Translations under genes and position numbers: made by a program
The notes under the pieces: model-generated
Databases searched by the model: none
The model's input: the letters and a program-made list of their open reading frames with translations, nothing else
Told to the model about the DNA's origin: nothing
Shown: in pieces, positions 9,451 through 21,659 of the stretch
How the letters are laid out: every line of letters begins with the position of its first letter
How positions within the stretch are numbered: position 1 is the stretch's first letter
Assembly: GCA_039654915.1 (NCBI GenBank)
Contig: CM077599.1
Coordinates: 66,950,501 to 67,014,500 of the forward strand
DNA: 64,000 nt
Source: Aquilaria yunnanensis
Lineage: Eukaryota > Streptophyta > Magnoliopsida > Malvales > Thymelaeaceae
Reading direction: 5' to 3'

Positions 9451-12400
9451 TGTAATGACCGCTTGTGGGGTAACCCAAGAAGACTATAGAAACTTGTTCA
9501 CACTAGTCACAATTGTCTAGTTAATTACATGTTCTCTTGTTAAAAACTTTTATGCTCCTAGTTATTAACCTACAATGCGCTCATGCATGATTATGCTTCG
9601 ACTTGATTCAATAAATAACTAGTGAACATAAAACATTTGATTAGCTTAATTTGTGTGTTAATTTTGGTATCAATTTTAGGTTAGTTTTGTTACATTTAAA
9701 TGATTTATTATCCTCACTTTTTTAGTTTTTATTTTATTTAGGTTAGGGAGTTTGTCAATAGAGTTGATCAAATTTTTATGAAGTAAAAGGATTAAATTAT
9801 AAAAAATCATAAAGTAAGAGGTGAACCTGAAATTGGAGAAAATTCTCTCATAGTTGACTAAAATACCTTTTTATAATGTTATGTTATATTTGAAGTCAAA
9901 AATATTTTAATTAATTGAAATCTTTAAGGCTAAGGATTAGAAACCTACAAATATAAAAAGAGTTAGGGCAGCCGCATGGGGGAGAGAGAAGAGAATTGCG
10001 AACAGGGGAGAAGTCGATTGCGAGCAGAGGATAAAAAAGAGAATTGTGAACGGAAGGCGGAGTTGCGAGCAGAGGAGTGCTTTTGCTAATTGGGTGCAGC
10101 GGTACAAGAAAAGAAAGAAATTTCAAGATTCCTTGCTTCTCCATGCGAACTTGTGTGTTTTGTTCCTTGAAAACAACGATTGGTTGGTAAAACAAGGCTT
10201 GACGTTTGTTTTCTTTGGGAGCAAAGACACATGACCGAATTTTGTGACTTTAATTTCATAATTTAATTTAAGATTCTTTCAGCTATTTGTTGTTTTAATT
10301 TCTTGGGATTATTGATGATTTTGGAATCTAGTATGAGAGACTAAATTTTTATACTGAGGTTAGGGATGTAACCTATTTGAATTATTTAAATTAATTTATT
10401 TGGGTTGTGTTTTAGTTTGTTTACTTTGCAACAATAAATATTCTCTATGTTTGATCATCATAGATAATTTATCTTACGGGTTTGAATGAAGGACCGAGAG
10501 GTGAAATTTAATCCATGCACTAAGAAAATAGAGTTGCAATAATTAAGAGTGAGATATACCTAGTTATTGTAATTTATTAAATTGGCAACTTGAACTTAAT
10601 GAGTTTGATTAATTATACAAGAAATTGAGAGATAATCGTAAGTTAATCGAACAAGTTGCAATTGCTCAGAGAGAATTGTATTACTAGGATTCATTGTTGA
10701 CAGCTAAAAACTTGCCCAAATAATTAATTGGAAGACCCTCAATTAGGTGAAACCAAACTTTAGTTATCTCATAATTGTTTTCTTCTCGGTTCGTTATTGT
10801 TGTCATTGGTTTAGTTTAATCTTAGTTTAATTTTAGTTAATTTTACTCCCTTAACATCTAAACTTATTTCTTTTATTTTTCTTAAACAATTAAACATCTG
10901 TTCATCGTGGAATTGATACTTTGGATTGTCCTAGGAATTAAAACTTGTTACAACTAACCCTATATACTTGCAAGATTAGCCCTATCAACATTGCCTAGGC
11001 ATTTCATAAATCTAAGTTCCAAATTCGCCAAAGCATACAAATAGAGTGAGTTCATCTACACATAATCAACCATGTATGAGCATTCAATTCAAAAGACCAT
11101 TATGCTCATACCCAAGAGCAACCAAGAGTTTACTACTTTATTCATGTACATTGGAGGCAACTAGTGTACAATATATACACCGAGGTTACAAATACTAAGA
11201 TCCATACACTAAGCTCCCACGTGAGTTCAAACTCCAAGCTTGAGAGCCTCAAAAGTCCTATTGGTCAACAAACACTATAGCTAGTATCATTACTTAACCA
11301 ACAAGTAAAGACACAAACTAGAATAACCATGAATCAATAACAATTTACTTACACAAAAAAACTAGCTCAACAACCCTTTGTGGTTACCATGCTCTGCAAA
11401 ATCAAAATTTATACAACATAAACTAAGGGAGTAAGAATTGAGATTTTTAGTAAGGGATTCTTCAACCTGCTAGAAAAATACTAAGGACTACATATATGTT
11501 CACAATATATATTAAGCTACTGTGAGCTCTTGCAGCCTAAGGCTAAATGGATGCATGTAGTTCAATTCCCTTGATAGTTCCTCCTCAAACCAGTCCTTCT
11601 TACAAGATGTAGCCTTATTTACAAGCAAGCGTTTCCTACTAGCCTATGAGTAAGTTCATTCACTAGTTCAAGCTTCCCTTTTATGTTGTACGATGGTATT
11701 ATGGTTGAACTTAATTACTTAGGTTTGAAGGAACCCACCTAGGCGCACTAAAGTTCTTGTATTGGAACCTTAAACCGGAAGGCTCAGCTAGGTCCCCAAC
11801 GGTTACTAAATCTTACACTCAACCTAATGGCACACTATTATGGTCTTTTAAACTAGCTTCCTTAATTGGTGCACTTGTAGCCCACAAACTTGAGGAAGCT
11901 ACCTAGCCTCTAAGGGAGTTTCAGAAGTCCCAAGGCACTATTGAGCATCCTTCACCCTTAGGCACCTCTTTGGCCCTCCTTTAGAACCCTCCTCCAATGG
12001 CTCAAATGCTACTTGGTTTTGCCCATGGCACCACGACGCTATGATCAACACTGCAGCCAAAACCCTCAGCTGCAAAGTAGGGGGTTAGGCACTGCATCAC
12101 CGACCCTAGTGCCATGGCGCCAGGCCCTCATTCCATGCAGCCAAAACCCATGCCATATGCACCTTGGGAGGCCTTCAAGCCCTTCCAAACCTCCTTAGGA
12201 AGCTTCCTTACTTCTTACACTTGCAAAGCACATGCACTAGACCAAAATGTACAATTTAAACCATGCTCATGATGCATCAAAACATCACACTAAGCAAGGA
12301 AATATCACTAGTCCTCCATGATCAGCATTACCTTCTAATTAATGCAATCTCAAATTCACTTGAATTCAACAAGCAACCAAGCTAAGAATAACATTAATTA

Positions 12401-13200
12401 AATATGTAAACTAAATCTCTTACCTCAATCGAGCTAGAATTAGGAAGAATTAAGCACCACAATCAAACCTCTTCAAGTATTAACGGTTCCACTAGGTTCC
12501 CTGGGTTCTAAAGCAAAACCAAGGCATATGGCACCAAATTATCAACACCAAGCTAAACCCAACCTTCAAGCAACTTAAGAAACAAGGAAATAATAACAAT
12601 AAAACATTACCTCATGCCTTAGAGGCCCCACAAGATGAGGAACGTTCTAAAATACCCCAAACGCGCAATAGCTTGAGCAAGCTTGGACTCACTTAGATAC
12701 CTTAAAGGACTGTTATTTTCACTAAGGAAGCAAGATTTGGGTGAGATTTGAGCATGGATTAATTGTGGCCAAGGTGAGCTACGAAAATATGGAATAAAGG
12801 AATGGTGAATGGTGGCAAGCTACCTCATTTACAAGTTGTTCAAGCAACAAATGGTCCCCTTCCTTGAACTTTTCCAAGTTTGCCAAATAAACCCGATGCC
12901 TAAATAAGTGTTAGAGGCTTCCACACTTAGACAATTTTGTGGTTAACTTAGGTTTTTTTGTTTCCTAGATTCAAAAGCATATTTTTTTTTTTACCTTTGG
13001 GACTCGAGTCGACACTCCAGGAAGTAAAATTACTAAATTACCCTCTGACAACTACTAGTACCGTAATGGACTTAGGAATCAACTAACCTTTAATAATTTG
13101 CTTTATTTTTTTTTTTGTGCTAATTCACCAAAAATAAGGTGTTTAAGATAGGGATTAAGACTTATCTCCATTAGTCGAGCTACCTACTATGAGGGCCATA
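9451..13200 (-). repeat. Family-A LTR, copy A1 (about 2.4 kb without its insertion)
   Basis: It starts TGTAATGACC next to the primer site. It aligns by eye with 48791 onward and, inverted, with 60676-63114 (shared words such as CCCAAGAGCAAC and TTCTTCAACCTGC). The right end is placed at GGGCCATA near 13200 by matching the start of the inverted copy. It is interrupted by the solo LTR at 9638-10988. No protein-coding frame is seen; the host family is a Ty3/gypsy-like element with long LTRs. Confidence 0.72.
9638..10988 (+). mobile_element. Solo LTR with 5-bp target duplication ACATT
   Basis: A 1351-bp block beginning TGATTAGC and ending CCCTATCA is flanked on both sides by ACATT (9633-9637 and 10989-10993). 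The sequence on either side joins into the family-A LTR seen at 48791 onward. No primer site or coding sequence follows, so it is a solo LTR, probably of a Ty3/gypsy element of Athila-like style (ending ...CCCTATATACTTGC...). The orientation is inferred from that 3' end. Confidence 0.88.
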
Positions 13201-14200
13201 AAAGTAGACTCGGCAGGTCCTAGTCTGAATAGGTTTATGGCCCACCACTAATAATGTGTGTATGGAAGTTACAAGATGAGTTTGGGGACGGCGTAATCAT
13301 TCCCAAACCCTCCCCACAATACAGGAGGCCTACCCAAACCCTCCCCACAACTCACGGTAGATAAGGTTTCCGTGCCCAAACCCTCCCCGCATCAAGTTAG
13401 GTAAGGTTGGTATTATGCCTGGAATACCCACAAAAATGATTCACAAAATAAATTAAAAAAATTAAACTACAATAATTTACCCTAAGCAACATTAACCACA
13501 TGGAAAATAAAAAAAAAACAGCATAGACAAATATGATACCAAACACATCTAAGAAAATTTTCAAATAAAAGTGAAATATCAACACATAAAAATAAAGTTT
13601 GAGCTAGGTGCTAAATAACATTTCTGCAATTCTGGAATACAAGAAAGCAAGAAAAAAGAAATTGATGATCTGCACTTAAATTAGATTGTATATTGTATAG
13701 GACTCATAAATTTTAAGAATTTAGAATTAGATTGTATTAGATAGATTTGTGAGTTCATGGTGCATGTATAATTTTAAATGCTTAAGCATTATTTATTACA
13801 CGTGGAGAAGGTATGAGCTTGTTTCGAAGGGTAGATCTCTAAATTCATACCTTCCTTATACCGATTCGGGTAGTATTAACAAAACCAACACCATCATCAA
13901 AACTTTGCGAGTAAAGGACTACTTCAAGTGTAAGAGTGATAGGGGCAGGTTTAGGAAGGATAGGGTTGGTTAAGTCATTTGTTGATATCCCTAAAGTGTT
14001 TGCGGGGAAGAGAATAAGGTCAAGATGCCTCCAATAACTTTCGGAACCCTTGGCATTTACTTATTAACAACATAGCAATCGCCAAATTATATCAGCTGCA
14101 GCGCGAATATTTTCCATATTTTCCTAAGTGTATTAGAAGGCACAACACAGAAATCAAACCAATCTTCGATACTAGAGGCTAAAGCAGTAGGCCTTAACTC
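13201..14200. other. Intergenic sequence, no gene seen
   Basis: AT-rich DNA between the family-A LTR and the 3' end of the 4CL-like gene. It holds a triplicated G-rich motif at 13302-13390. Frames at 13397-13585 and 13749-13973 show no family resemblance. Confidence 0.6.
13302..13390. repeat. Three copies of CCCAAACCCTCCCC
   Basis: Copies begin at 13302, 13333 and 13375. The minus strand reads GGGGAGGGTTTGGG in each. Spacing is 31 and 42 bp. Confidence 0.9.
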
Positions 14201-14348
14201 GAACCTCTGTTATATTTTCAAAGCTTTGACCAGGGAGTTATTACTAAGTTTTCAGATATCCTCATGTCTATTATTGTACAGAAAAGTACCGTTAGGCTGA
14301 AGTTTAGAATACAAAAATGCACATGGAAACGCAGCACCGAAATTTCCC
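14200..14348 (-). other. Probable 3' UTR of the 4CL-like gene
   Basis: Sequence following the stop codon. The sense strand has an AATAAT element near 14270, a plausible near-upstream polyadenylation signal. The exact cleavage site cannot be set by eye. Confidence 0.45.
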
Positions 14349-17300
14349 CTACATTTTGGCTCGCACTTTGGCTATGAGCTCCCTCCTCAGGATCTTCCCC
14401 GAAGCTGACTTAGGAACAGCGTTTACGAATGTAACCCTCCGTAGTCTTTTGAACGAAGCGACCTACAGATAATGAATCAATCAATCAACTAAACCTTCAT
14501 CTCAGTTAATCCGGGTTCTAGCAAACGACGGGTGGTGCAGGAAAATCATCATCGATAATACAGTTCAAGTCCAATATGGTCCAATATAGAGATGAGAAGT
14601 TTTTCACTCTTTATTTCTATTCTGTTCAATGAAGAAAAAATCTAACTGGTAGCAAATCACTTGTGGCAGATTGATCCTGGGAAGAATATTTGGTTTTCAA
14701 TTGTTTCTAAGATGTACCTGCTTGGCAATAAAATTTATGACATCTTCTTCAGTCAGTGAACTACTGGGCTTTCGGACGACATACCCAATAGGAACTTCTC
14801 CAGCTTCAGCATCAGGATATCTGCAAGGCTTAGGTTAACGCTCAATCTGTTTATCTATGAATAGAACATCCCAAATAAGACGTAAGTGATGGCAGACCAT
14901 CTGAATTCCTAAACGCAACTTACGGGATGACAACGGCATCCAGAATCTCAGGATGAGAAACAAGCAATCCTTCAAGCTCTGCTGGTGCAACCTAGAGGAA
15001 GGGTATGAAGCAAATACAAAGACAATTGGTCACTAGAAAATCAAAAATAATTTCTAGCTCATATAACTAAGTAACTTAACTAAAGAATGGCATCCCTTTC
15101 CGTTTCCTTTTACTAGTAAGAGTAACATTCTCTTTTATACATCACTCAATATTTTTGAAAAAATCTAATACAACACGTTGATGACAGCTTTTCCTTTTTA
15201 TTTTTTTTCAACATATAGAAACAATGGCAAGGCAAAACCAATAAGTTTCTCTTCTAATCAATATTATAGCCATATTTAATAACATTTGAGTGCAAATAAA
15301 AACTCATATAAGACTCATGAGTCAAGTGCCACAGAAAATACCAGAAAGCAACTCAAGTTGAACAAGATGCCACTGATCTGCTTGAAATCTTCTAGGAATT
15401 CAGTGTTGACATATATACTAATTCACTAAACTATAGGAACTCAAGGCTTTTCTCAGAAAAAACTTGGGATGATAACAAAATGGCTGTGTGTGTGTGTGTG
15501 TGAAAGTATTAACCAAAAGCATTGCTAACTACATATTTAGGATAACAAACCTGGAAACCTTTATACTTTATAAGCTCTTTGATTCTGTCAACTACATATA
15601 GAAACCCATTGTCATCAAAATATCCAAGATCTCCCGTATGTACCCATCCCTTTTTATCTATAGTCTCCTTTGTAGCTTTGGGATTGTTAAAGTAACCTGA
15701 AATAATGATCGAATTAATATATATTGCAGTTCTCATAATTTGATGACAAAAACACATGGGGCCAATGGATTGAATTTATGTTCAATCACTAAACCATAGA
15801 GCAGATCATAAGGTAATCCATGTGAAAATATCATTCTCATGGATATTGCCAGATCCTACTACAATAATTAAGATTACCCTTCAGACATGTGTAGCATACA
15901 CATGATCACATTATTGTATCCAAAGCATTTGTGATTCTTTTTACCTTCCCAAAAATGAATACTCATTGATTATTTCAGCTGTTATGTAATATATAAATAT
16001 TTGGCTAATTAGATGTAGGGCTAATTGGACAATGGGGTAAATTGCACCCGTGGCCCCTAACCTTTTATTATTGTCCCATTTCCGACCCTAATCTTAAAAC
16101 TTCGCATGAGATATCCTCAATCTCTATTTTTTGTTCCATTTTAGACCTTTGAAAGACGGAAAGTGTTAAAAATAACGTAAATGACCAAGTGACATGCCAA
16201 CTTGGGGCAGATGAACAAAATTGGCCAAATCAGACATTTATGACCTATGTTACAAAAAAAGGAAGAAATTTAGGGCCTGTATAGGGTTAGCTCACATCTA
16301 TCCTTCCTCTTCCCTCCCCCGCCACCTCCAGCCCTCCTTTGCCTCCTTCAACCTCGGCTGATTGCTGCCCGATTTTCTCTGATTCCAACCCCCGATTTCA
16401 TCCGATTCCAATCCTCGATTTTGGCCACAATTGCAATTTACCCAAATGCTTCATTGGGTCAATGGTGGCAGACAGGTGGGGTTGTTGGTCTGACTTTAAT
16501 TCGCTGGCCGGATGACTAAACAGAGGACGACGGTTACTCGGGCTTCAATAGCGGCGCCACGAAATGGGTATGACTGAGAGTAGTGGAGGTAGTCGGCGAA
16601 CCGGAAGTAGCCGAGATGGAGGCGTATCGTCCTTCCCCTCTTCTCCCTCGGCTTCGCGCGGACAATGGAGGGGCAATGTCTAGGATGTGTGGTGCAGCAT
16701 TGGGTGGACTGAGGGCAGCTAGCTAAGAGGGCTGACGGTAGCGGATGGAGGCTGGAAGGCATCGGAACATCGTGCAATAGGAGGAGGCAACAAAAGGCTG
16801 GAGCGGCAGAGGAGGGAGGAGAAAGGAGAGATGTGGGCTAACCCTGTATAGGCCCTAAGTTTTTTTATTTTTTGTAACATAAGCCCTAAATGTCTGATGT
16901 GGCTAATTGTAAGCATCTATTGCTGGTGATTCATTGTGCCACATGGGCAACTACCCTAAGTTGGCATGCCACGTAGCCATTTCCATTATTTTTAACACTT
17001 TCTGTCATCTAAAAGTCTAAAATGAAACAAAAAATTGATATAGAGGGCATCACATGCGAAGTTTTGAGGTTAGAGTCCAAAATAGGACAATAATAAAAGG
17101 TTAGGGGCCATGGGTGCAATTTACCCTTGGACAATGCATAACAAAGATACAATCTTGCTCTGAATTTCCATGGCCCTATGAATAGCAAGAGAAACATAGT
17201 TTTGAGATGAGACTCTATACCTTGCATCATGTTTGGGCCCCGAACCCATATTTCTCCTAATTGATTAGGAGGAAGAGGCTTTAGAGTATCAACACTGACT

Positions 17301-19025
17301 ATCTGTGATTCAACCCCGGACACCAGCAGTCCAGCAGAACCGGAGTGTCGCAAGCCATGATTCAAATTCTCAAGACAAATTATGCCACAAGTTTCTGTCA
17401 TACCATAGCCCTGAAACCATAAAAAGCTTGGTTACTGCCCATGACATCTTTCTCTGCCACACGCCACTCTCAAAACCTTCAGATCACAAATATATGAAAG
17501 TCAATGTCCTCCTAACAGCATGAACAGAAAAAACTATGCTATGGCACTATTCATGGACCTATCTTACCATATGATCTACAGTCGGCTACTTAGAAAGATG
17601 CTATCTCAGATAGTGACTCGTGTCTTGTACTGAAGAAGAGGCCACCTTCTGATAACTAATATCAGGCCTCAATCCGTAAAGGGATAAGATTTCATTCCAC
17701 TAGTGCAATGCTTAACATTTTGCTTTGCTCCAGTAGCTGCTCTTCTTCCTTTCATCAACAGGCCTTACAGATCCTTTCAACAATCTCATGTTCTCCCTAC
17801 ACTTATACAGAAGATGAAGGGCACAGCCACATCGCATTGATGCAAGCATATAAATGGATCCTAAGCGACTGCATTCTACACTTCTACATCCTATTATGTA
17901 AATTCCCTAAGTGAAGTGATTACCACCGTCTCAATCACGAGAATCATTGATCGAATTCATTTTTCAGCTAAGATGAGAAGAAACAATATCTACTGATCAC
18001 TCAACTACAAGCTGGTAAATTACCTGCATAACTACAGCATGAGGGAAATTCTTTGCACACTCCAGCATCAAGTCCTTACCAAGAGGGGCAGCACCAGACC
18101 CTATTTGTCTGAGAGAAGAAAGGTCAAACTTCTTGATTACACTTTGCTTAGCGAGAGCCAGTATGATCGGCGGCACCACCCACAAATGTGTCACCTTATA
18201 CTTCTCTACATTCTTCAACAACTCCTCAAAATCGAACTTCGCCATGGAAATAATGGCGTTCCCTCGCTGCAGCTGCGCGTAAAGCAGGACCGAAAGCCCA
18301 AAAACATGGAACATGGGCAGCACGCAAATGAACCTGTTGTGCATGTCGCCGGCAGCATCTTGATCCACCACCACCATCTGCGACGCGGCAATGAAGTTCC
18401 CGTGAGTCAAGATTACACCTTTGCTTGTCCCCGTCGTCCCCGACGAGTACAGCAGCGCCGCAGTGTCGGACTGCTTGATGGTAACCGCCGGAAACTCCGT
18501 GGAATTTCCTGACATATTGAGAAACTCATGGAAAGAATAGATCTTCGATGGGAACTCATGTTTCTGCTCAGAACCCAATAGAACTACCGGAAGTTTGAAA
18601 CTTTCAAGTTTCCCCAACAACTGAGAAACCGTAACCAAAAGCTTCGGCTTGGAATCTTCAATTTGTTTCGACAACTCACCCACCGTGTAGATGGGGTTTA
18701 CGGTGGTGGCGATGCCGCCGATGGCGGTAACAGCAAGGAAGCAGATAGGAAAGCGAATGGAATTAGGCGCGAATATCATGACGACGTCGTTTTTCCTGAC
18801 ACCCAGATGGAGAAAGGAGTGAGCGACCTTGATGACCGCGGATTTGAACTGGGAGAAGGAGAGGGCCTCGCCGGAATCGGCGTCGATAAGTGCCGGCGCG
18901 TCCGGGTATGAAGAAGCGTTGCTAAAGAGAAATGAGGTCATTGACAGATTCGGGTCTTTGGGGAAAGCCAGCGGCGGCCTGAGAGACCGGTAAACGCCGT
19001 CTCTGCCGAACCCAGATTTCTCCAT
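14349..19025 (-). CDS. 4CLL7: 4-coumarate:CoA ligase-like 7 (peroxisomal acyl-CoA synthetase), six exons
   Basis: Exons, in order, are 19025-18024, 17410-17221, 15696-15551, 14991-14924, 14820-14718 and 14462-14349. Every junction is GT-AG and phases agree, giving 540 residues plus TAG. The start is ATG at 19025 ([17 protein letters not shown]); a TTG 13 codons upstream is in frame but unlikely. Adenylate-forming motifs are [10 protein letters not shown] (about 191-200), GYGMTETCG (335-343), GEIWVRG (386-392), TGDLGYFD (about 418) and [12 protein letters not shown] with catalytic Lys 526. From memory it is closest to Arabidopsis At4g05160 (544 residues), a peroxisomal ligase that activates fatty acids and jasmonate precursors with ATP and CoA. 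The C-terminus AKM fits a PTS1 signal. Introns are 613, 1524, 559, 103 and 255 bp; the largest holds a Mutator-like element. The substrate is inferred, not shown. Confidence 0.95.
15485..15502. repeat. (TG)9 microsatellite in intron 3 of the 4CL-like gene
   Basis: A short perfect dinucleotide run 49 bp downstream (plus coordinates) of the exon 3/intron 3 boundary at 15551. Confidence 0.95.
16035..17126. mobile_element. Non-autonomous Mutator-like element in intron 2 of the 4CL-like gene
   Basis: Long terminal inverted repeats of roughly 270-300 bp begin GGGTAAATTGCACCC at both ends. They extend inward to GGGCCTGTATAGGGTTAGC near 16270 and its complement near 16850. The direct repeat TTGGACAATG flanks both ends (16025-16034 and 17127-17136); 9-10 bp fits Mutator elements. 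The interior (about 16300-16830) is markedly GC-richer than the intron and carries no transposase. It could be a captured gene fragment (Pack-MULE style), but I do not recognise a source. Confidence 0.9.
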
Positions 19026-19330
19026 GACGCACAGGACCTTGGCAGAGAGGAATCTGGGGCTCAAGATTGGGCCTTTGGGATGATGATTGAGATATAAAAG
19101 AAATTTGGATAGAAGAAGATCCGTGTGGCGTGGGGAACTTCAATCAGTTACGTAAGGCTGTGAGTGTGTAGAAATGGAAACCCGGAGCTTCGCAGCTTCA
19201 AGAAATGTCAAAAGGCAACAACTACCCTGACTTCGCTTTCGTCAGGGTTTGATGGGTGACCCCTCTTCAGAAACAAGTATAGTTTTAGGCTTGGATAAAT
19301 CAGGCTATGCACCCATATTTTCGTGTTATG
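19026..19330 (-). promoter_or_regulatory. Upstream region of the 4CL-like gene
   Basis: A little over 300 bp between the start codon and the minisatellite-like repeat must hold the 5' UTR and core promoter. A weak TTTTATATC on the sense strand near 19090-19102 is the only TATA-like match and is rather close to the ATG. No operator or motif can be assigned. Confidence 0.35.
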
Positions 19331-19339
19331 TATGAAATT

Positions 19340-20670
19340 GCCATATTACACCTTAAATAGCACATTTATCTTAAGAAAATAGTATTTTATAGAATAATAT
19401 ATTTATCTGAAGAAAATAGTACATTTGTTTGAAGAAAACAATATTTTAAAGAATAACTTATTTGTCTTAAGGGAACAACATTTTCTTATGCTGATTCAAA
19501 GAATGTTATATACTGATAATATTTTTTTTCTCAAATTAACAATATTTTACTTAACGCCAAATTTATAAAAATGAAATAGAAGAGGACATCATACTCCATT
19601 GGCTCCTTTGACTATGTGGTCGATAATGAGTCCGAGTGAGTGTGAATCTAACTCATCATAGGCATACGTCCGATAAAGAAGAGATTGAAGGAGACGACGC
19701 TACAATGAAGGCAACCCTAACTATGGAGGTTGCTACCTGTAAGAGTTGGCCGAAGGAGTATGTTGATAGTAGTGCTGAAGGACAACTTTTATTTATAGTC
19801 AATATAGTTTTTATTTTGTAGTGTTGTTCTGTGTAGTGATAAATGATTTTTTATTCATACAAATTTGTTGTTCTATAATATACTCTTAATTTCATATGAT
19901 GTGTTGTTCGTAATAAGTGTTGTTTTGTTCAGTAATAAGTATCATTTTAGTCATATAAATGTGTTATTCTGTAATATGTTGTTTATTTCGTAAGATATGT
20001 TGTTCGTAATAAGTGTTGTTCCGTTCAGTAATAATTGTTGTTCTGTTCAGTAATAATTGTCATTTCATTTAGTAATAACTGTTGTTTCAATTATACAAAT
20101 GTGTTATTTTCTAAAATACTGTTTATTTCATAAGATATGTTATTCATATTAAGTATTATTCCGTTCAATAATAGATGTTGTTCCCTTTAATAATAAGTAT
20201 TTTTTTGCTCACACCAATGTGTTGTTTTGTAACATGATGTTTATTTTATAAGATATACTGTTCGTGATAAATGTTGTTTTGTTCAGTAATATGTGTTATT
20301 CATTTCAATCATAAGTCTTGTTCTTTTCTGTCATAAGTGTTATTTTTTTCAATAAGAAATGATGTTTCATTCTTATAAATGTTGTTGTTCTGTTCAGTAA
20401 GAAGTATTATTACATTCTTACAAATGTGATATTCTATAAAATATTGTTAATTTTAAAAGAAATACTGTTTATAAATAATTTTATTTGATTCAATAAAAAA
20501 TGTTTGCTCTCTTCAGACAAATTTGTTGTTTGTTCCCTTTAAACAAATTTGTTATTCTGTGAAGTGTTGTTCTCTTTGAACAAATGTGTTGTTCTCTTTA
20601 GATAAACGTACTATTCTGAATAGTGGTGTTCCATTAAAAAAAATGTTTTATTCAGGACACAGTGATAATT
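19340..20670. repeat. Degenerate tandem repeat with inverted arms
   Basis: Recurrent words TAAGATATGTTGTTCGTAAT, GTTCAGTAATAA and ACAAATGTGTTGTTCT repeat with spacing of about 95-205 bp between 19860 and 20600. Words at the left end (ACATTTGTTTGAAGAAAACA near 19418) are the inverse of words at the right end (GTTGTTCTCTTTGAACAAAT near 20561). This arrangement suggests a decayed DNA transposon whose terminal regions are made of repeats. The short frame at 19636-19821 has no recognisable relatives. Confidence 0.6.
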
Positions 20671-20690
20671 TCATAAATAATGTGAAAGGA

Positions 20691-21409
20691 AGGGAGTAGC
20701 GAGCTGCAGTAGATGTACCCTATAGCTACTCATAGTTTTATATTGCCTATCGTACTAGATGGTATGAATGATATGCATTGGTATTGATGTGAAAATGGTA
20801 TGGACTAGTTGAGACAAAAGTTGTCCTTTATATTGAGGTGTACTCTGTCTGTACTATCTTAATATCAGTCAAATAAATTTTTTATTTATATTTTAATTTT
20901 TTTAGATAAAACATATTATAAATATGTATAATTGATTAATTCTATAACAAATATTTATCGATATTTGAAAGATAACCAAAATTTGAGAAAAACTCTTAAT
21001 TAATCTAAATATATATAAACTACATTTTACACTTTTACAATATCAAATTTTGGTATATTCTATCTATTGATATGTTATATTTATATATATTTGTCTTTGA
21101 TATATGTACATATGTCTAAATTATTTAAAATAAAAAAATACAAAAGGACACGATATAGGTACCGGTAATGTACTGTACTGCTTGAAAAATAGTATATGAG
21201 ATTTAAATCCTTGAAAAAATTTGAATTTAAAAATGGTCTAATTGTAACTCGAGCTCTCCAAGTTTCACTTAGTAGGCAATTTACCTTTCATGCTTCCCAA
21301 TAATCACTTCCTCTACCTTGTACTTGTATCAAATTATGAGTATAAAAAAATGTGCACCAAACGTTATGTATATAATGTTTACACTTCAATATAATCTTTC
21401 ATAATATAA
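20691..21409. other. AT-rich intergenic sequence, nothing recognised
   Basis: No coding frame, repeat boundary or RNA gene could be identified. Confidence 0.6.
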
Positions 21410-21411
21410 TA

Positions 21412-21646
21412 CTCCCTCCGTCCCAAATTCTTTGCACCATTCACGTTTTACCAATTAATCTATGATTTTTTATTTTAGACATTTTAACATATAAATGAAA
21501 AACTTTTATATGTGAATGATAAATCAAGACCTATAGTTTCTAAATATATATTTTTTAATTTTTTTCTAACAATCAATAATATAAAAAAATTCAAGTCAAA
21601 CTAGCCCAAAAAGTCAAATGGTGCAAAGAATATGGGACGAAGGGAG
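21412..21646. mobile_element. Stowaway MITE
   Basis: 235 bp with terminal inverted repeats CTCCCTCCGTCCCA... and its imperfect complement ...TGGGACGAAGGGAG, and a TA target duplication on both sides (21410-21411 and 21647-21648). The terminus is diagnostic of plant Stowaway elements of the Tc1/Mariner group. Confidence 0.95.
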
Positions 21647-21659
21647 TATAAAATAAGCA

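Noticed and set aside
13302..13390. Telomere-like repeat (CCCAAACCC words)
   Set aside because: The plant telomere unit CCCTAAA is not present and the motifs are spaced, not tandem.
16496..16916. Minus-strand frames within the Mutator-like element
   Set aside because: No recognisable domain; more simply explained by GC-rich composition of the interior and inverted arm.
18039..18512. 157-codon plus-strand frame opposite 4CLL7 exon 1
   Set aside because: It is a shadow of the conserved minus-strand coding exon and has no family resemblance.
19026..19064. An in-frame upstream start that would add 13 residues to 4CLL7
   Set aside because: The upstream codon is TTG, and the ATG at 19025 gives the family's usual MEKSG start.
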